Source: Methylocapsa sp. D3K7
GTDB lineage: Bacteria > Pseudomonadota > Alphaproteobacteria > Rhizobiales > Beijerinckiaceae
DNA length: 64,000 nucleotides
Direction: 5' to 3'
NCBI RefSeq assembly: GCF_029855125.1
Contig: NZ_CP123229.1
Location: 3,640,501 to 3,704,500, forward strand
This document shows positions 1 to 9,491 of this stretch, in pieces. Made by a program: the position numbers and the translations under genes. Within the stretch, counting starts at the first letter, position 1; each line of letters starts with the position of its first letter. The notes beneath the pieces are model-generated. The model had not been told where the DNA came from. It searched no databases and was given only the letters and a program-made list of their open reading frames with translations.

Positions 1-2550
1 TGGGAAATTCGACGTGAGTACCGCGTGACTTGAAGCTGCGGTCGTCACAAAGGCGGAGCATTCATGCAGAACTTCCGCCATGATCTCGCGCCAGCGGCGA
101 ACCCATCGGCCCTTGAGTGGCGGGAAACTTTCAGGCGGCCAAAGATCAGCGACGCAATCTCCACTGGATGGCGTGCAATTGCCTCCGCAATAGTGAAAGT
201 TCTCGTCCAAGAGCTTTATTGTCGGACATACCGTGTAGAAATCATGGAACGAAAAAACGATGGGAATGCCAAGCCGCCCGCATCGATTGATCAGTCCAAG
301 GCTGTGATATGCGATATGACGAATATGCACTATCTCGAACACATAACGGCACAACCATTTACTGACGACGTCATCATATTCCTTTGAACGATGGCTAACC
401 GCGTCAATTTGAACCCTTAAGCTGTGCCGAGCGACCAGCTTAGAACTTTCCAGCATAATGTGCGACAGCTCGATATTAGAAGAATCGCAGTAGAGCAGCC
501 ACGCGTCGTAATCGCCTTGGAGTGCGCTCATCAAGTCTTGATTCGTCTGCGGCGTTCCGCCTTCCAGTGTAGAGATGACATAAAGAATGCGCGGTTTGCC
601 GGAAACGTCTGCGGATGGTCTCGCAACGATGCGTCGTGCTACATAGCGCATTGCAAGCATTTCGGGACCTTCACTATACACTCGGATCAGCTTCCTGTAC
701 TCTGGATAACGCTCATCGATAATCAGCGATGCCGATGCGCAAGACGTGTGTCTCCCTTCCTCGCCATAGCTCGCCGATTGCTTATGATAGATCAGCGTTC
801 GATCATCGATGACGTGAGACCAGCCGGCGCGAAGGGCCCGCATGCAGAAATCGTTTTCTTTCCCATAGCCGCGCGGAAATGCCTTTTCGTCCAGTTCTCC
901 TATCGCATCGAGGCAGTCGCGGCGCATATATAGGCAATGGCCGTTGCCTGTCGGTACGCGAGGTCTGAGACCGATCGATAGCTGCGTGATCAGGCGCGCA
1001 TAAGTATCATGGTCGAGCCCAGCTGGCCGCTCATTGTATCGATCAATCTCAGGTATTGAAAATGCCCCGGCATTATCGGACACGGCCGTCGCTGTGCCTA
1101 TGTCCGCGGCGGAATAGGCGGCGCGGCGCAAGCCCTCGAGCCAGCGTGGAGTTACTCGCGTACCTGAATTGAGTAAGACCACATCTGCCTTACCAGCAAG
1201 GCGAATACCGAGGTTTGCCGTGGCTGTGAAGCCGAGGTTCGTTTGATTGCGAACGATATCAAGATTGTCTATCCGGCGATACCGTCCAAGCAATTCTGAA
1301 ATGGCGGGGTCCGGACTGGCATCGTCGATGACGATCAAACGGGCCGACACCGTAGTGTGCTGCAAGAGCGACTCTAGGCAAATTTCGAGCTCATCAGGCG
1401 CATTATAGACCGGAACGATGATAACGACACCGGAATTGGCATCACCGTCGATCAGCCTTTGTGGCATGGGTTCGACGAATAGACTTGCCGAAGCCATCTC
1501 GTTGCGTGTGAGCAATACTGACCCATCGAGTGGCTTCCGGCTAGGAAGCGAGAGAACTCTCACTTCGAAATGCGTTTCGTCAGCAGGCACGAAGCGAAGC
1601 GGAATCGCAAAGCCCCCTCCATCATAAACCGCCGCGATGGATTTTAGGTCTTCACGCCAGATGTTCGCTTGGAAGGTGTTATAGCGCACGCCGTTTATCA
1701 AAAGCTCAAGATCAACAGGCTGACCCGTGGGCAAACTGCGAATTGCCCAGCCGTATAATGTTCCTTCTGAAAATCGCTCTAGGAAGCCGCGAACGTGGTT
1801 GTCTATCGTAATTAATTTCGAATCGAGGATATGCGTTCCCCAGCGCATCTCGATTTCAATTTCGTTCCCACCACTGGCGTGCGAATCAAGCCCATTAGCT
1901 ATTATCGCATTGATGATTTCCGCCCGGTGGATCTTAAATCCCGTGTTTGGGCAAAGGGTTAGCTTCGCGTCAACGACGTCAGAACGTGGGACGTTGCAAA
2001 CAATGCTGATTAACTCTTTGTTATCGATGAAGAGCTCGGCTGAGACAGCAGCACCCAAATCAACATTGGATGTATCGACCCATCCGTTCAAGTAATTTCC
2101 ATCGAAATGATCTAGTGCCCCGCGAGGACGTCCGGGGCTTATGACCTGTTGTTCTGGGACCAAAACGCCCCATTGGTCGTTCGCTCCAATGGCGAACATG
2201 TTCGAAGCGCCGTCAAGCTCAGATCGCGGCAAGATTGCCCTGAAGCTATTTGCGAGACTTGGGATATCGCTACGGACAATTTTCGTCCACCGTGTATTCT
2301 TTCGTATTCCGCCGACATGTATGAACGGATTTACATCGGTGGCCTGGCGATCGCTCAACCAGAATTCCACGAGAATGAAGGCCGAGCCTAATTCGACGCG
2401 ATCTATCCATCCGTGGAACCGGTCCTCTTGATCATCAACTCCTGTCGACAGCATCGTCTCCCAATTCTTTTGGCAGAACTCGTTGAACCCCTGCGCCTTG
2501 GCCCATCCGGCATTCTGATCTATCCTCAAGTGAGAATTGCAGATATCCAT
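1..2550 (-). CDS. Large glycosyltransferase (GT2 + GT4-like N-terminus), 3' end outside window
   Basis: I translated the minus strand by hand: one frame stays open from about 2.7 kb to base 1. The first ~370 residues are a beta-rich region I do not recognise. A GT2 domain follows at about residues 375-600, opening with IIVPVYNAPDE and containing PTGNGHCLYMRR and FPRGYGKENDFCMRA. A GT4-type N-terminal half begins near residue 650 (RILYVISTLEGG) and is cut by the window edge. The expected NSD of the nucleotide-sugar/metal motif reads NSG (LLNSGTRVTP), so catalysis by this domain is uncertain. The start is unclear: ATG at 2550 is used, but the frame is open upstream to an ATG at 2736 and beyond, with no convincing ribosome site at either. 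It is divergent from the glycosyltransferase at 2772. Polysaccharide assembly is inferred from domains and neighbours. Confidence 0.78.
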   Translation of the reverse strand, partial: MDICNSHLRIDQNAGWAKAQGFNEFCQKNWETMLSTGVDDQEDRFHGWIDRVELGSAFILVEFWLSDRQATDVNPFIHVGGIRKNTRWTKIVRSDIPSLANSFRAILPRSELDGASNMFAIGANDQWGVLVPEQQVISPGRPRGALDHFDGNYLNGWVDTSNVDLGAAVSAELFIDNKELISIVCNVPRSDVVDAKLTLCPNTGFKIHRAEIINAIIANGLDSHASGGNEIEIEMRWGTHILDSKLITIDNHVRGFLERFSEGTLYGWAIRSLPTGQPVDLELLINGVRYNTFQANIWREDLKSIAAVYDGGGFAIPLRFVPADETHFEVRVLSLPSRKPLDGSVLLTRNEMASASLFVEPMPQRLIDGDANSGVVIIVPVYNAPDELEICLESLLQHTTVSARLIVIDDASPDPAISELLGRYRRIDNLDIVRNQTNLGFTATANLGIRLAGKADVVLLNSGTRVTPRWLEGLRRAAYSAADIGTATAVSDNAGAFSIPEIDRYNERPAGLDHDTYARLITQLSIGLRPRVPTGNGHCLYMRRDCLDAIGELDEKAFPRGYGKENDFCMRALRAGWSHVIDDRTLIYHKQSASYGEEGRHTSCASASLIIDERYPEYRKLIRVYSEGPEMLAMRYVARRIVARPSADVSGKPRILYVISTLEGGTPQTNQDLMSALQGDYDAWLLYCDSSNIELSHIMLESSKLVARHSLRVQIDAVSHRSKEYDDVVSKWLCRYVFEIVHIRHIAYHSLGLINRCGRLGIPIVFSFHDFYTVCPTIKLLDENFHYCGGNCTPSSGDCVADLWPPESFPPLKGRWVRRWREIMAEVLHECSAFVTTAASSHAVLTSNFP

Positions 2551-2771
2551 CAAATCATCTATAGTTGAGGACGCAGCTATACACGATTCCGGTTTTTCGT
2601 CTGAAGAGTAATCCTCCCTGAAGTACGGCTTTTGCAGCGGGTGGAGGATTGAAATGGCCAGCACAAGACACACACCCTTGGATGGTGTCGTGAAAATGCG
2701 ACATGCCAGCGACTCGAGGGTGAAGGTAGCGGCCATCGCGGTCTGAACAATAGAACAGGCGTAAACTCTCG

Positions 2772-5738
2772 ATGATTCGCCAATTTTTTGATCGACTTTT
2801 AAAAATCTATAAGGCCAAACCTAAATTCTTTGATCAGAAGTATTATTTACTAACTTACCCAGATGTTGCCAAGTCAGGCATAAATCCCTTTTTTCATTTC
2901 AAGGAATATGGGTGGCGAGAAGGACGAAATCCTTCGCGAATTTTTAATACGCTATATTACAAGGATAAAAATCTCGGAAAGGAAGAGTTATCGTTCAATC
3001 CGCTCGACCACTATAAAAAGTACAATAAGACAATGAAATTAAAGATTACTCCTGACTCCGAAGAGGAGTATTTACGAATCCAAAGGAGTGTCATTAAAAT
3101 ATATTTTAATGAATTTTACTACAGGAAACGCTATACTGATATTAATAATATAGATGCATTGGATCATTATCTACGGATAGGGTGGCGTCAGGGGTACGAT
3201 CCGACACCTAGTTTTTCAACGACCGAATATTTAAACGCTCATCCGGATGTCCTGATTTTGGATGTCAGTCCATTTTATCATTATATTTCCACGAGTAATC
3301 CAAAACTATCTGTACCAGATCTAGCCGAGCTGGCGATTTCTGTTCCGGCTGCCGCGGGAGGCTCCATTAATGGGCCGAGCTCAGATCTCGATATCAAAGA
3401 AGTTATGAAAACTCTGAGTTCAGAGTTCGATGCGGATTTTTATCTGAAGGAGTTCCAGGACGTTCGCACAGCAAAAATTGATCCGGTAAAACATTATGTA
3501 GAATATGGCTGGCGAGAGGGGCGTAATCCGACGGCCCTTTTTTGGACGTCCTATTACCTCTCCAAGTATGGGGACGTTAGGGCATCAAACTTAAATCCAT
3601 TTTTTCATTACATAAAATATGGACGGAGGGAGGGAAGGAGGCCAAATCCGGTCGGTGCGGTCTTATGGGAGCGCCCCAAGGCGCCATCCAAGAAGGACTG
3701 GCATTTGGCTTTCTCCGCAAAGGACGTTCCCGATGCAGAAGTCACTATTATTATGCCGGTCTATAAGGGGTTCTCAGACACGCTGGCATCGATATATTCG
3801 GTCCTGACGAACCCTCAGGAAACGTCTTTCAACCTTCTTGTAATCAATGATTGCGGTCCAGAAGATGAGTTGAATGAGACGCTGCGGGACCTCGCTGCGG
3901 AAGGGTGGTTCGGTTACGCGGAAAACCAGACGAACTTAGGCTTTGTTCGCACCGTTAATGAAGCGCTTGCTTACCGCCCCGATCTCGATGTCATTCTTCT
4001 AAACTCGGACACTCTCGTTTTTGGAAATTGGATTGATCGTCTCCTGGCGCACGCGCGGCGCGATGAATCGGTCGCGACGATCACGCCCTTTTCGAATAAT
4101 GCAACGATTTGCAGCTACCCTGAATTTAACCGGAATAATTTAATCAGTCTTGAAGTCCCGCCTGCTGTACTTGATGAATATACGAGCGTATGCAACGAAG
4201 GGCGTAGCAATGTTGTCCCAACGGGTGTGGGATTTTGTTTTTATATGCGCAGGAGTATTATAAATATACTTGGCACATTAGATGACTCTGCTTTTGGTAA
4301 GGGGTATGGCGAAGAGAACGATTACTGTCTGCGCGCCTTGAAGGCCGGCTTCAAAAACGTGTTTGCTCATGATGTCTTCGTCTATCACACGGGCAAGATT
4401 TCCTTCGCGAGCCTTGCTTCGAACACTTACGAGTCTGGTCAAACAGCGCTCTTAAATAAGCATCCAGACTATGGACTGAGGGTTCAGCGCTACATAGAAG
4501 CCAATCCAAGCCATGAGGCGCGGCTGCGGTTAGACCTTTACCGCTTGGCCCGGAGCATCGGCCCTGGCGCGGCCATCTTCATTACCCATTCGTGGACAGG
4601 GGGAGTGTTCACGCATGCCCATAGCCTGGCGCAGCGACTGGCCCGTGAGAATGTCAAAGTCGTATTTCTGCGGGTTGGCGGCCGAACGGAGGGGAAACTC
4701 AACGTCAATATATCCGTCCAAAATCCGGTGGATGTGTATACGCCCAGCCTCGGGCCGATGTTGATTACAAAATATCAAGACCTCATCTTGGACTTCATCG
4801 GATGGCTCCGGCCCAAAATTCTTCATGTTCATTCTTTTGCTGGCCTCGATTGGCAGGGCGTCCTTGCGATGATGTCTATCTTAAAGGATGCCCCATGCCC
4901 GTATCATTGCACTGTTCACGATTATTCTTCGATCTGTCACCGCAATGACTGCGTCACGACGGAAGGGATCTACTGCGGTCAGCCCGCAACAAGCGTGTGC
5001 CGGGCGTGCATCAGGGCGGATCGTGGGTGTTCGGATTTCGTCGATCCTGATGAGCGCCGCAGTGTCTACGGCGCCTTCCTCGAAGCGGCTAAGCAGGTAT
5101 TCGTTCCATCCATGGATACCGCGAAAAGGTTGAAGCGCGTGTTTCCGCTCGTTGAGCCGATCGTCAAACCGCATGCGGAATCTCATCCGGGATCAGCATG
5201 GCTCCCGGCGCTGGAGGAGTTCCCATCTCCCTTGCGGATCGCGGTCATCGGGGGAATCGGGACGCACAAAGGCTCAGGCGTTTTGCACGGTCTCGCGCTT
5301 GATGCAAGACGGCGATCGCTGCCGATCGAGTTCACGATCGTCGGATTTTCGAACAAGATAGAGCCGCTGAAGAAGGCCGGAGTCAAGGAAACAGGCAAAT
5401 ATGCCAGCGATGACGAAGCCATCCGGCAGCTTCATGACTTGCGGCCTCATCTTGCTTTTTTCCCGTCCATATGGCCCGAGACATATTGCTATACGCTCTC
5501 AATCGCGCTTGCCTGCGGGATTCCAGCGGTGGTTTTCGACATTGGCGCCCAGGCCGAACGGCTGCGGGCGTTGGCCGCGGGGCATATCCTCGAGTTAGCC
5601 CTGATTGATCAACTCTCCGCCCTCAACGATGCGCTGCTCCAATTGCCGTTGGCGGAGCTTTGGCAAAACCGGCGGTATCCGGACTTCGCCTCTTATGACA
5701 GTGTTCTTGAGGATTATTACGGCTTGGCGTCGGTCTGA
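2772..5738 (+). CDS. Glycosyltransferase with N-terminal GWREGR-type repeats, GT2 and GT4 domains
   Basis: A 988-residue cytoplasmic-type protein with no signal peptide. Residues ~19-290 carry about three long (or six half) repeats with the pattern YPDV..(I/L)NPFFHxxxYGWREGRNP, for example near residues 30-55, 125-145 and 240-290. A GT2 domain spans ~323-560 (IIMPVYKGF; LLNSDTLVFGNW with the acidic motif intact; GKGYGEENDYCLRA). A GT4-like domain spans ~600-988 with the VIGGIGTHKGSG phosphate-binding turn near residue 826 and a late PETYCYTLSIALACG block. The 5' third is markedly AT-rich compared with the rest of the gene and the window, which suggests a transferred or recombined module. It heads a run of plus-strand polysaccharide genes. 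Sugar specificity cannot be read from sequence. Confidence 0.9.
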   Translation: MIRQFFDRLLKIYKAKPKFFDQKYYLLTYPDVAKSGINPFFHFKEYGWREGRNPSRIFNTLYYKDKNLGKEELSFNPLDHYKKYNKTMKLKITPDSEEEYLRIQRSVIKIYFNEFYYRKRYTDINNIDALDHYLRIGWRQGYDPTPSFSTTEYLNAHPDVLILDVSPFYHYISTSNPKLSVPDLAELAISVPAAAGGSINGPSSDLDIKEVMKTLSSEFDADFYLKEFQDVRTAKIDPVKHYVEYGWREGRNPTALFWTSYYLSKYGDVRASNLNPFFHYIKYGRREGRRPNPVGAVLWERPKAPSKKDWHLAFSAKDVPDAEVTIIMPVYKGFSDTLASIYSVLTNPQETSFNLLVINDCGPEDELNETLRDLAAEGWFGYAENQTNLGFVRTVNEALAYRPDLDVILLNSDTLVFGNWIDRLLAHARRDESVATITPFSNNATICSYPEFNRNNLISLEVPPAVLDEYTSVCNEGRSNVVPTGVGFCFYMRRSIINILGTLDDSAFGKGYGEENDYCLRALKAGFKNVFAHDVFVYHTGKISFASLASNTYESGQTALLNKHPDYGLRVQRYIEANPSHEARLRLDLYRLARSIGPGAAIFITHSWTGGVFTHAHSLAQRLARENVKVVFLRVGGRTEGKLNVNISVQNPVDVYTPSLGPMLITKYQDLILDFIGWLRPKILHVHSFAGLDWQGVLAMMSILKDAPCPYHCTVHDYSSICHRNDCVTTEGIYCGQPATSVCRACIRADRGCSDFVDPDERRSVYGAFLEAAKQVFVPSMDTAKRLKRVFPLVEPIVKPHAESHPGSAWLPALEEFPSPLRIAVIGGIGTHKGSGVLHGLALDARRRSLPIEFTIVGFSNKIEPLKKAGVKETGKYASDDEAIRQLHDLRPHLAFFPSIWPETYCYTLSIALACGIPAVVFDIGAQAERLRALAAGHILELALIDQLSALNDALLQLPLAELWQNRRYPDFASYDSVLEDYYGLASV

Positions 5739-5792
5739 CGAACGGGGGAGGCTGAGGAGGTGAGCGTGTTATGAATCGAAGAGCGAGGCGGA

Positions 5793-6482
5793 ATGTTTTC
5801 TAATCACCATGAATTCCTGCGGTTTGCCAAGCAACTCATCGGAGCAGAAACATACCTCGAAATCGGGGTCCAGTCAGGCGCGACACTTTTTCTCGAACCG
5901 ATGCCAAAGTTGGTTGTCGGTGTAGACCCGGCGTTCCAAATCGTGACGCCTATCAAATCGTCCTGTCATTGCGCTTTGTTTCGACAGACCAGTGATTCTT
6001 TTTTCGATGACAGCTGCTTTGCGACTGTGGGTGCGGAGCCGGTGGACCTTACGTTTGTCGATGGCCTGCACTGGTCTGAGTTTGCTTTGAGGGATGTGCG
6101 CAATTCGGAGCGAATATCGCACAAGAAGTCTGTCATTCTCGTTCATGACATCGCCCCCCGCAGTGCCGTGATGGCCGGACGAGAAGAGTGCCCTGTGGCC
6201 TGGATGGGCGACGTTTTTAAGATCATTCCCGCATTGCGGAAGTTTCGGCCGGATCTGTCCGTGGTTTGCGTCGGAGACGTGCCATATGCGGGAATGGGGG
6301 TGATCTGGAATCTTGACCCGAACGACACAACGCTCTTCGACCGCTATGAGGAAGTCGTCGCTTTTATGGATGCCCTTGATTACGATCGAGACTATGAGCC
6401 GCTTGTGAAGTCTACCTTCATTTCTTACAAATCACCCGAGTTTAACCGCATGATTGCGGAAATTTCGACGCTCCATGGCTAA
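5793..6482 (+). CDS. Class I SAM-dependent methyltransferase-like protein (Methyltransf_24 type)
   Basis: A 229-residue protein. YLEIGVQSGATLF near residue 22 is the glycine-rich SAM-binding loop, and VDLTFVDGLHWSEFALRDV near residue 80 is the FVDG..H signature of the Methyltransf_24 group. VILVHDIAP follows. Start: ATG with GAGGCGGA just upstream. It lies 54 bases after the repeat-containing glycosyltransferase on the same strand and is followed by a second methyltransferase, so modification of a polysaccharide or its precursor is the likely job. The acceptor is unknown. Many members of this group are annotated only from the fold. Confidence 0.8.
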   Translation: MFSNHHEFLRFAKQLIGAETYLEIGVQSGATLFLEPMPKLVVGVDPAFQIVTPIKSSCHCALFRQTSDSFFDDSCFATVGAEPVDLTFVDGLHWSEFALRDVRNSERISHKKSVILVHDIAPRSAVMAGREECPVAWMGDVFKIIPALRKFRPDLSVVCVGDVPYAGMGVIWNLDPNDTTLFDRYEEVVAFMDALDYDRDYEPLVKSTFISYKSPEFNRMIAEISTLHG

Positions 6483-6557
6483 GGCACTCTGACTATTAAA
6501 TTTGTGGTGGAGAGCAATGTACTTGTATGATGGACGGTTATTGTGGAGAACTAAAAT

Positions 6558-7175
6558 ATGCACGCGTCAGCATTGAAAGCGGGACAACTTTTTTTTTCAA
6601 CTTATTGGCAAAGTGCATTTACCACTATTCTTGACATTGGCTCGCGCGACGTCAACGGAACTCTGAGGCAAGTTGCTCCAGCAAATTCAAAATACACCGG
6701 GATTGACCTGGAAGGCGGACCTGGGGTGGATCAAGTTCTGACTGATCCATATTCCTATCCATTTGTGGACGGGGCGTTTGATTGCATAGTGTCGACCTCT
6801 TGCTTTGAGCACGACAGGTTATTTTGGCTAACGTTTCTCGAAGCCTGTCGCGTGACATCTCCAGATGGCTTTATATATATCAATGCTCCGTTAGGTGGAT
6901 TATACCATGGTTATCCATATGATCATTGGAGGTTTTATCCTGATGCTGGCCTTGCCCTTGAAGAATGGGGCAGGAGAATGGGTCATTCTATTACCCTAGT
7001 AGAGTCATTTAACGTAAATAAGTCGATTGATACATTTCAGGACTTTACTATGGTCTTTGCTAAACGATCCAACTTTGTCCCCCAAAGCTATATATTTGAA
7101 ATCATGGAAGGTGTCGTAAACGCGAGGCGGGGTTCGGGAGGAGAATTGCTTAAACCGCAACCTCGTCTTCTTTAA
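6558..7175 (+). CDS. Class I SAM-dependent methyltransferase (Methyltransf_11 type)
   Basis: A 205-residue protein. ILDIGSRDVNG near residue 25 is motif I. YTGIDLEGGPGVD carries the acidic residue after strand beta2, and FDCIVSTSCFEHD near residue 75 is the motif common in sugar- and lipid-modifying methyltransferases. INAPLGGLYHGYPYDHWRFYPD is typical of polysaccharide-locus methyltransferases. A GGAG lies ten bases before the ATG. Base composition is AT-richer than the downstream genes. Co-directional with the previous methyltransferase, 75 bases away. The target is not determinable. Confidence 0.82.
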   Translation: MHASALKAGQLFFSTYWQSAFTTILDIGSRDVNGTLRQVAPANSKYTGIDLEGGPGVDQVLTDPYSYPFVDGAFDCIVSTSCFEHDRLFWLTFLEACRVTSPDGFIYINAPLGGLYHGYPYDHWRFYPDAGLALEEWGRRMGHSITLVESFNVNKSIDTFQDFTMVFAKRSNFVPQSYIFEIMEGVVNARRGSGGELLKPQPRLL

Positions 7176-7195
7176 ATTACGCCCCTGAGGGACGA

Positions 7196-8260
7196 ATGCA
7201 GTATTTCTCGTTCTCCCTTCCAGTGGCAGCGCTCTGTTTGGCAATCTTATGCGCACCTCACGAGGTGCGAGCTTCGGATCCACAAGAACTGCTCGATCCC
7301 TTGACGATCCCCAAGCTGCAATTTCATACGGGCGGGGTTGTTCAGAATAAGCCACAGATTTTCGGTGTAGAAACTCCAATTGCAGGTCCAATCTCGCCTT
7401 GGCTCTTCACGCAATGGAGCGTCAGCGAAATTCTCTCGCCAGACATGCTGCGGGAGAACAAGGCGGCTGTCCCCGATCCAAGGCTCGGGCTCCCCGCTTA
7501 CTATTTTGCGACTTCGAGCAAAGCGCTGAGTTTAAGCATTTACCGTGACGCTGGAGAGCTTGTCTTCGAGTTGCATAAAGAAGGAGGCGAGCTGCGGGGC
7601 GGCGGAAGCGATGTGTTTCTAAGCGACGAAATTCGCCATCCGGCGTCACTTGATGAGAAGATCGTCTATAGCGCGGATTTGAAGCTCTCCAAGGCCAACG
7701 TCCGGTACGCATCCGCGGACGCACGAACGACAGGTGAAGTTCTGGGACAAGCGCTTTCAGGATTTTCCTTTTTGGCGACGCCTCCATCAGGCAGCTTTAA
7801 GATGAGCGTGCTGTTGCAGATTAGTCATTCCACATCGTCGCCGTTTAAAGGACCGTATTTGGCGTGCCAAACCGACAATGAAGGGAGGGTTTTTTCGATC
7901 GTCTATGGTCAAGAGCTTCCAGGCTCGCCGTTGCTGCCCTTCGTAACCGACGACGGAGAGCTTCATCATCTCGAATTTACGCTCAATGACTATCTTTGCG
8001 ATCTGGTCAAACATAGGCTCTCTTGCCGCGACCCTTCAGGCTCATCTCGACAGCTAAATTTCCCTGACGAAGCGTTGAATTTTACAAACTGGCACGTCCA
8101 GGGAATATATATTGGGTTCGAAGTGAACGATACTGACTTGCGGGCAGGCACATCAACGCCGGGGAAGGTTGGCGCGATCGAGATGGGAATGCAGATCGCC
8201 AACCCAAAGCTAATCCATCAAAATGGGCAACCCTACGATTCGAGCAGTTGTCATCGTTAA
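7196..8260 (+). CDS. Exported protein of unknown function
   Basis: A 354-residue protein with a clear signal peptide (hydrophobic core about residues 5-20, likely cleavage after HEVRA). The mature part is rich in beta-strand-like segments with several cysteines (YLACQTDN, YLCDLV, LSCRDPSG) and a late block GTSTPGKVGAIEMG. The pattern is reminiscent of a lectin-like beta-sandwich, but I cannot name a family. GAGGGACGA precedes the ATG. It sits between a methyltransferase and a GT61-type glycosyltransferase, so a periplasmic role in polysaccharide assembly or processing is a reasonable but unproven inference. Confidence 0.75.
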   Translation: MQYFSFSLPVAALCLAILCAPHEVRASDPQELLDPLTIPKLQFHTGGVVQNKPQIFGVETPIAGPISPWLFTQWSVSEILSPDMLRENKAAVPDPRLGLPAYYFATSSKALSLSIYRDAGELVFELHKEGGELRGGGSDVFLSDEIRHPASLDEKIVYSADLKLSKANVRYASADARTTGEVLGQALSGFSFLATPPSGSFKMSVLLQISHSTSSPFKGPYLACQTDNEGRVFSIVYGQELPGSPLLPFVTDDGELHHLEFTLNDYLCDLVKHRLSCRDPSGSSRQLNFPDEALNFTNWHVQGIYIGFEVNDTDLRAGTSTPGKVGAIEMGMQIANPKLIHQNGQPYDSSSCHR

Positions 8261-8271
8261 GGAGTGGCTCA

Positions 8272-9354
8272 TTGTCATCGATTGACGCAATTCAGTTCCC
8301 TGCGGATTCAATACTGGATTGCCTTTCATCCCCATCCTTCCATGCGAATAAGCCCGTAATCGTGCATGAAGACCGGATTCCATCGGATGTGTGGACGGCA
8401 ATGAATTGGGCTTGGCGCATCGGCGATTTTCCAGAACGCAAAGTCGAGATCATTAAACTGCGCGACGTTTTTGTTTCTGGGGAAGGATTGGTCTTCAACC
8501 ACGATTTAAACGTCTTCCACCGGACGATCACGCAGCAAATCCCCGATCATATCGAGCAAGCCCGCATCGCGCTGAAGACTGCAATCGCGTCAGGCAACCT
8601 CAAAGAGATCGATGGGCCAGCTGTCCTTTGCGTAAAACCTGGCTGGGGAAATTACGGCCATTGGCTTATCGAGATGTTGCCGAAAGTCAGCGTCGCCGCG
8701 CAACTTCTCCCAGACGCGAATCTTAAGTTCATCGTGCCCGGAACAACCGGACTGATGAATGATGTCATCGAGGATTCCTTGGCGCTCATCGGCATCGACA
8801 TAGAACGGTTGATCAAATACACGCCGTCTCCAATGCGGGTACGCGAACTCATTCTCGTCGACGGCCTAACGGCCCATGGAAGCTACATGTCACCTCTCGT
8901 TTTTGGTCCATTGGATTGGATCGCCAGTCAGGTGCAGCCAGGAGAATCGCAGCGTATTTATATCAGACGCAAGATTCCGGCTTATCGGCAATTTGTGAAT
9001 GAAGACGAGGTTTGCGAAGTTCTCGCCCGTAAAGGCTTTACGATTGTAAGCCCCGAAGAACATTGCTTCAGGGACCAAGTTTCGTTTTTCAAGGGAGCAA
9101 AGCAGATTCTTGGCATCACCAGCGCCGCGTTGACGAGTCTTTGCTTTTGCGGACCTGGTACGAATGTGACGATGTTCTACCCCTCGGTAATGCCGGACAC
9201 ATTCTATTGGTTCATCGCAGAACATCGCAAGCTGAAGTTCAAGGATATACGATGCGAACTGGGGGGAGCGCCCAAGACGCATAATGCTTGGGACGGGGCG
9301 CTTAAAATCTCCCCAGACGAATTGCTTGAACTTATAGAGGCATCGGCACGATGA
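8272..9354 (+). CDS. GT61-type (DUF563) glycosyltransferase
   Basis: About 360 residues. The C-terminal half shows the GT61/DUF563 signature: RIYIRRKIPAYRQFVNEDEV, then GFTIVSPEEHCF, then QVSFFKGAKQILGITSAALTSLCFCGPG. The central LCVKPGWGNYGHWLIEMLPK also fits (the family often has N..HWL.D.LP). The start chosen is TTG 8272, because AAGGAG at 8259-8264 sits seven bases before it. An upstream in-frame TTG at 8248 would overlap the previous gene and lacks a good ribosome site. The family transfers sugars in capsule or exopolysaccharide synthesis; the specific sugar is unknown. Confidence 0.85.
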   Translation: MSSIDAIQFPADSILDCLSSPSFHANKPVIVHEDRIPSDVWTAMNWAWRIGDFPERKVEIIKLRDVFVSGEGLVFNHDLNVFHRTITQQIPDHIEQARIALKTAIASGNLKEIDGPAVLCVKPGWGNYGHWLIEMLPKVSVAAQLLPDANLKFIVPGTTGLMNDVIEDSLALIGIDIERLIKYTPSPMRVRELILVDGLTAHGSYMSPLVFGPLDWIASQVQPGESQRIYIRRKIPAYRQFVNEDEVCEVLARKGFTIVSPEEHCFRDQVSFFKGAKQILGITSAALTSLCFCGPGTNVTMFYPSVMPDTFYWFIAEHRKLKFKDIRCELGGAPKTHNAWDGALKISPDELLELIEASAR

Positions 9355-9491
9355 AGCCCAACAGGGGCGGCAATCGCAACCTTGTTTTGCCGGAGCAAAC
9401 CATCGAGCCGAAGGGTTCGGAGCGGCCTATCTTGCTTCCGCCGCAGGCCCTTATGAAGCGCGGTCGCTCAATGATTGTCCATATGGCGTAG
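9351..9491 (+). CDS. Possible 46-residue ORF overlapping the GT61 gene by ATGA
   Basis: ATG at 9351 overlaps the GT61 stop codon in an ATGA arrangement, the geometry of translational coupling. The product (MKPNRGGNRN... ending SMIVHMA) is basic and resembles nothing I know. A competing frame in the same DNA, without a start codon, reads through to 9570 and ends in a hydrophobic stretch (LPVLAISVALAGLLLDLAG), so the segment may instead be the decayed tail of another gene. Low confidence as a real protein. Confidence 0.3.
   Translation: MKPNRGGNRNLVLPEQTIEPKGSERPILLPPQALMKRGRSMIVHMA

Noticed and set aside
64..2431. Plus-strand ORFs between 64 and 2431
   Set aside because: The minus strand carries one continuous frame with clear glycosyltransferase motifs, so the plus-strand ORFs are antisense shadows.
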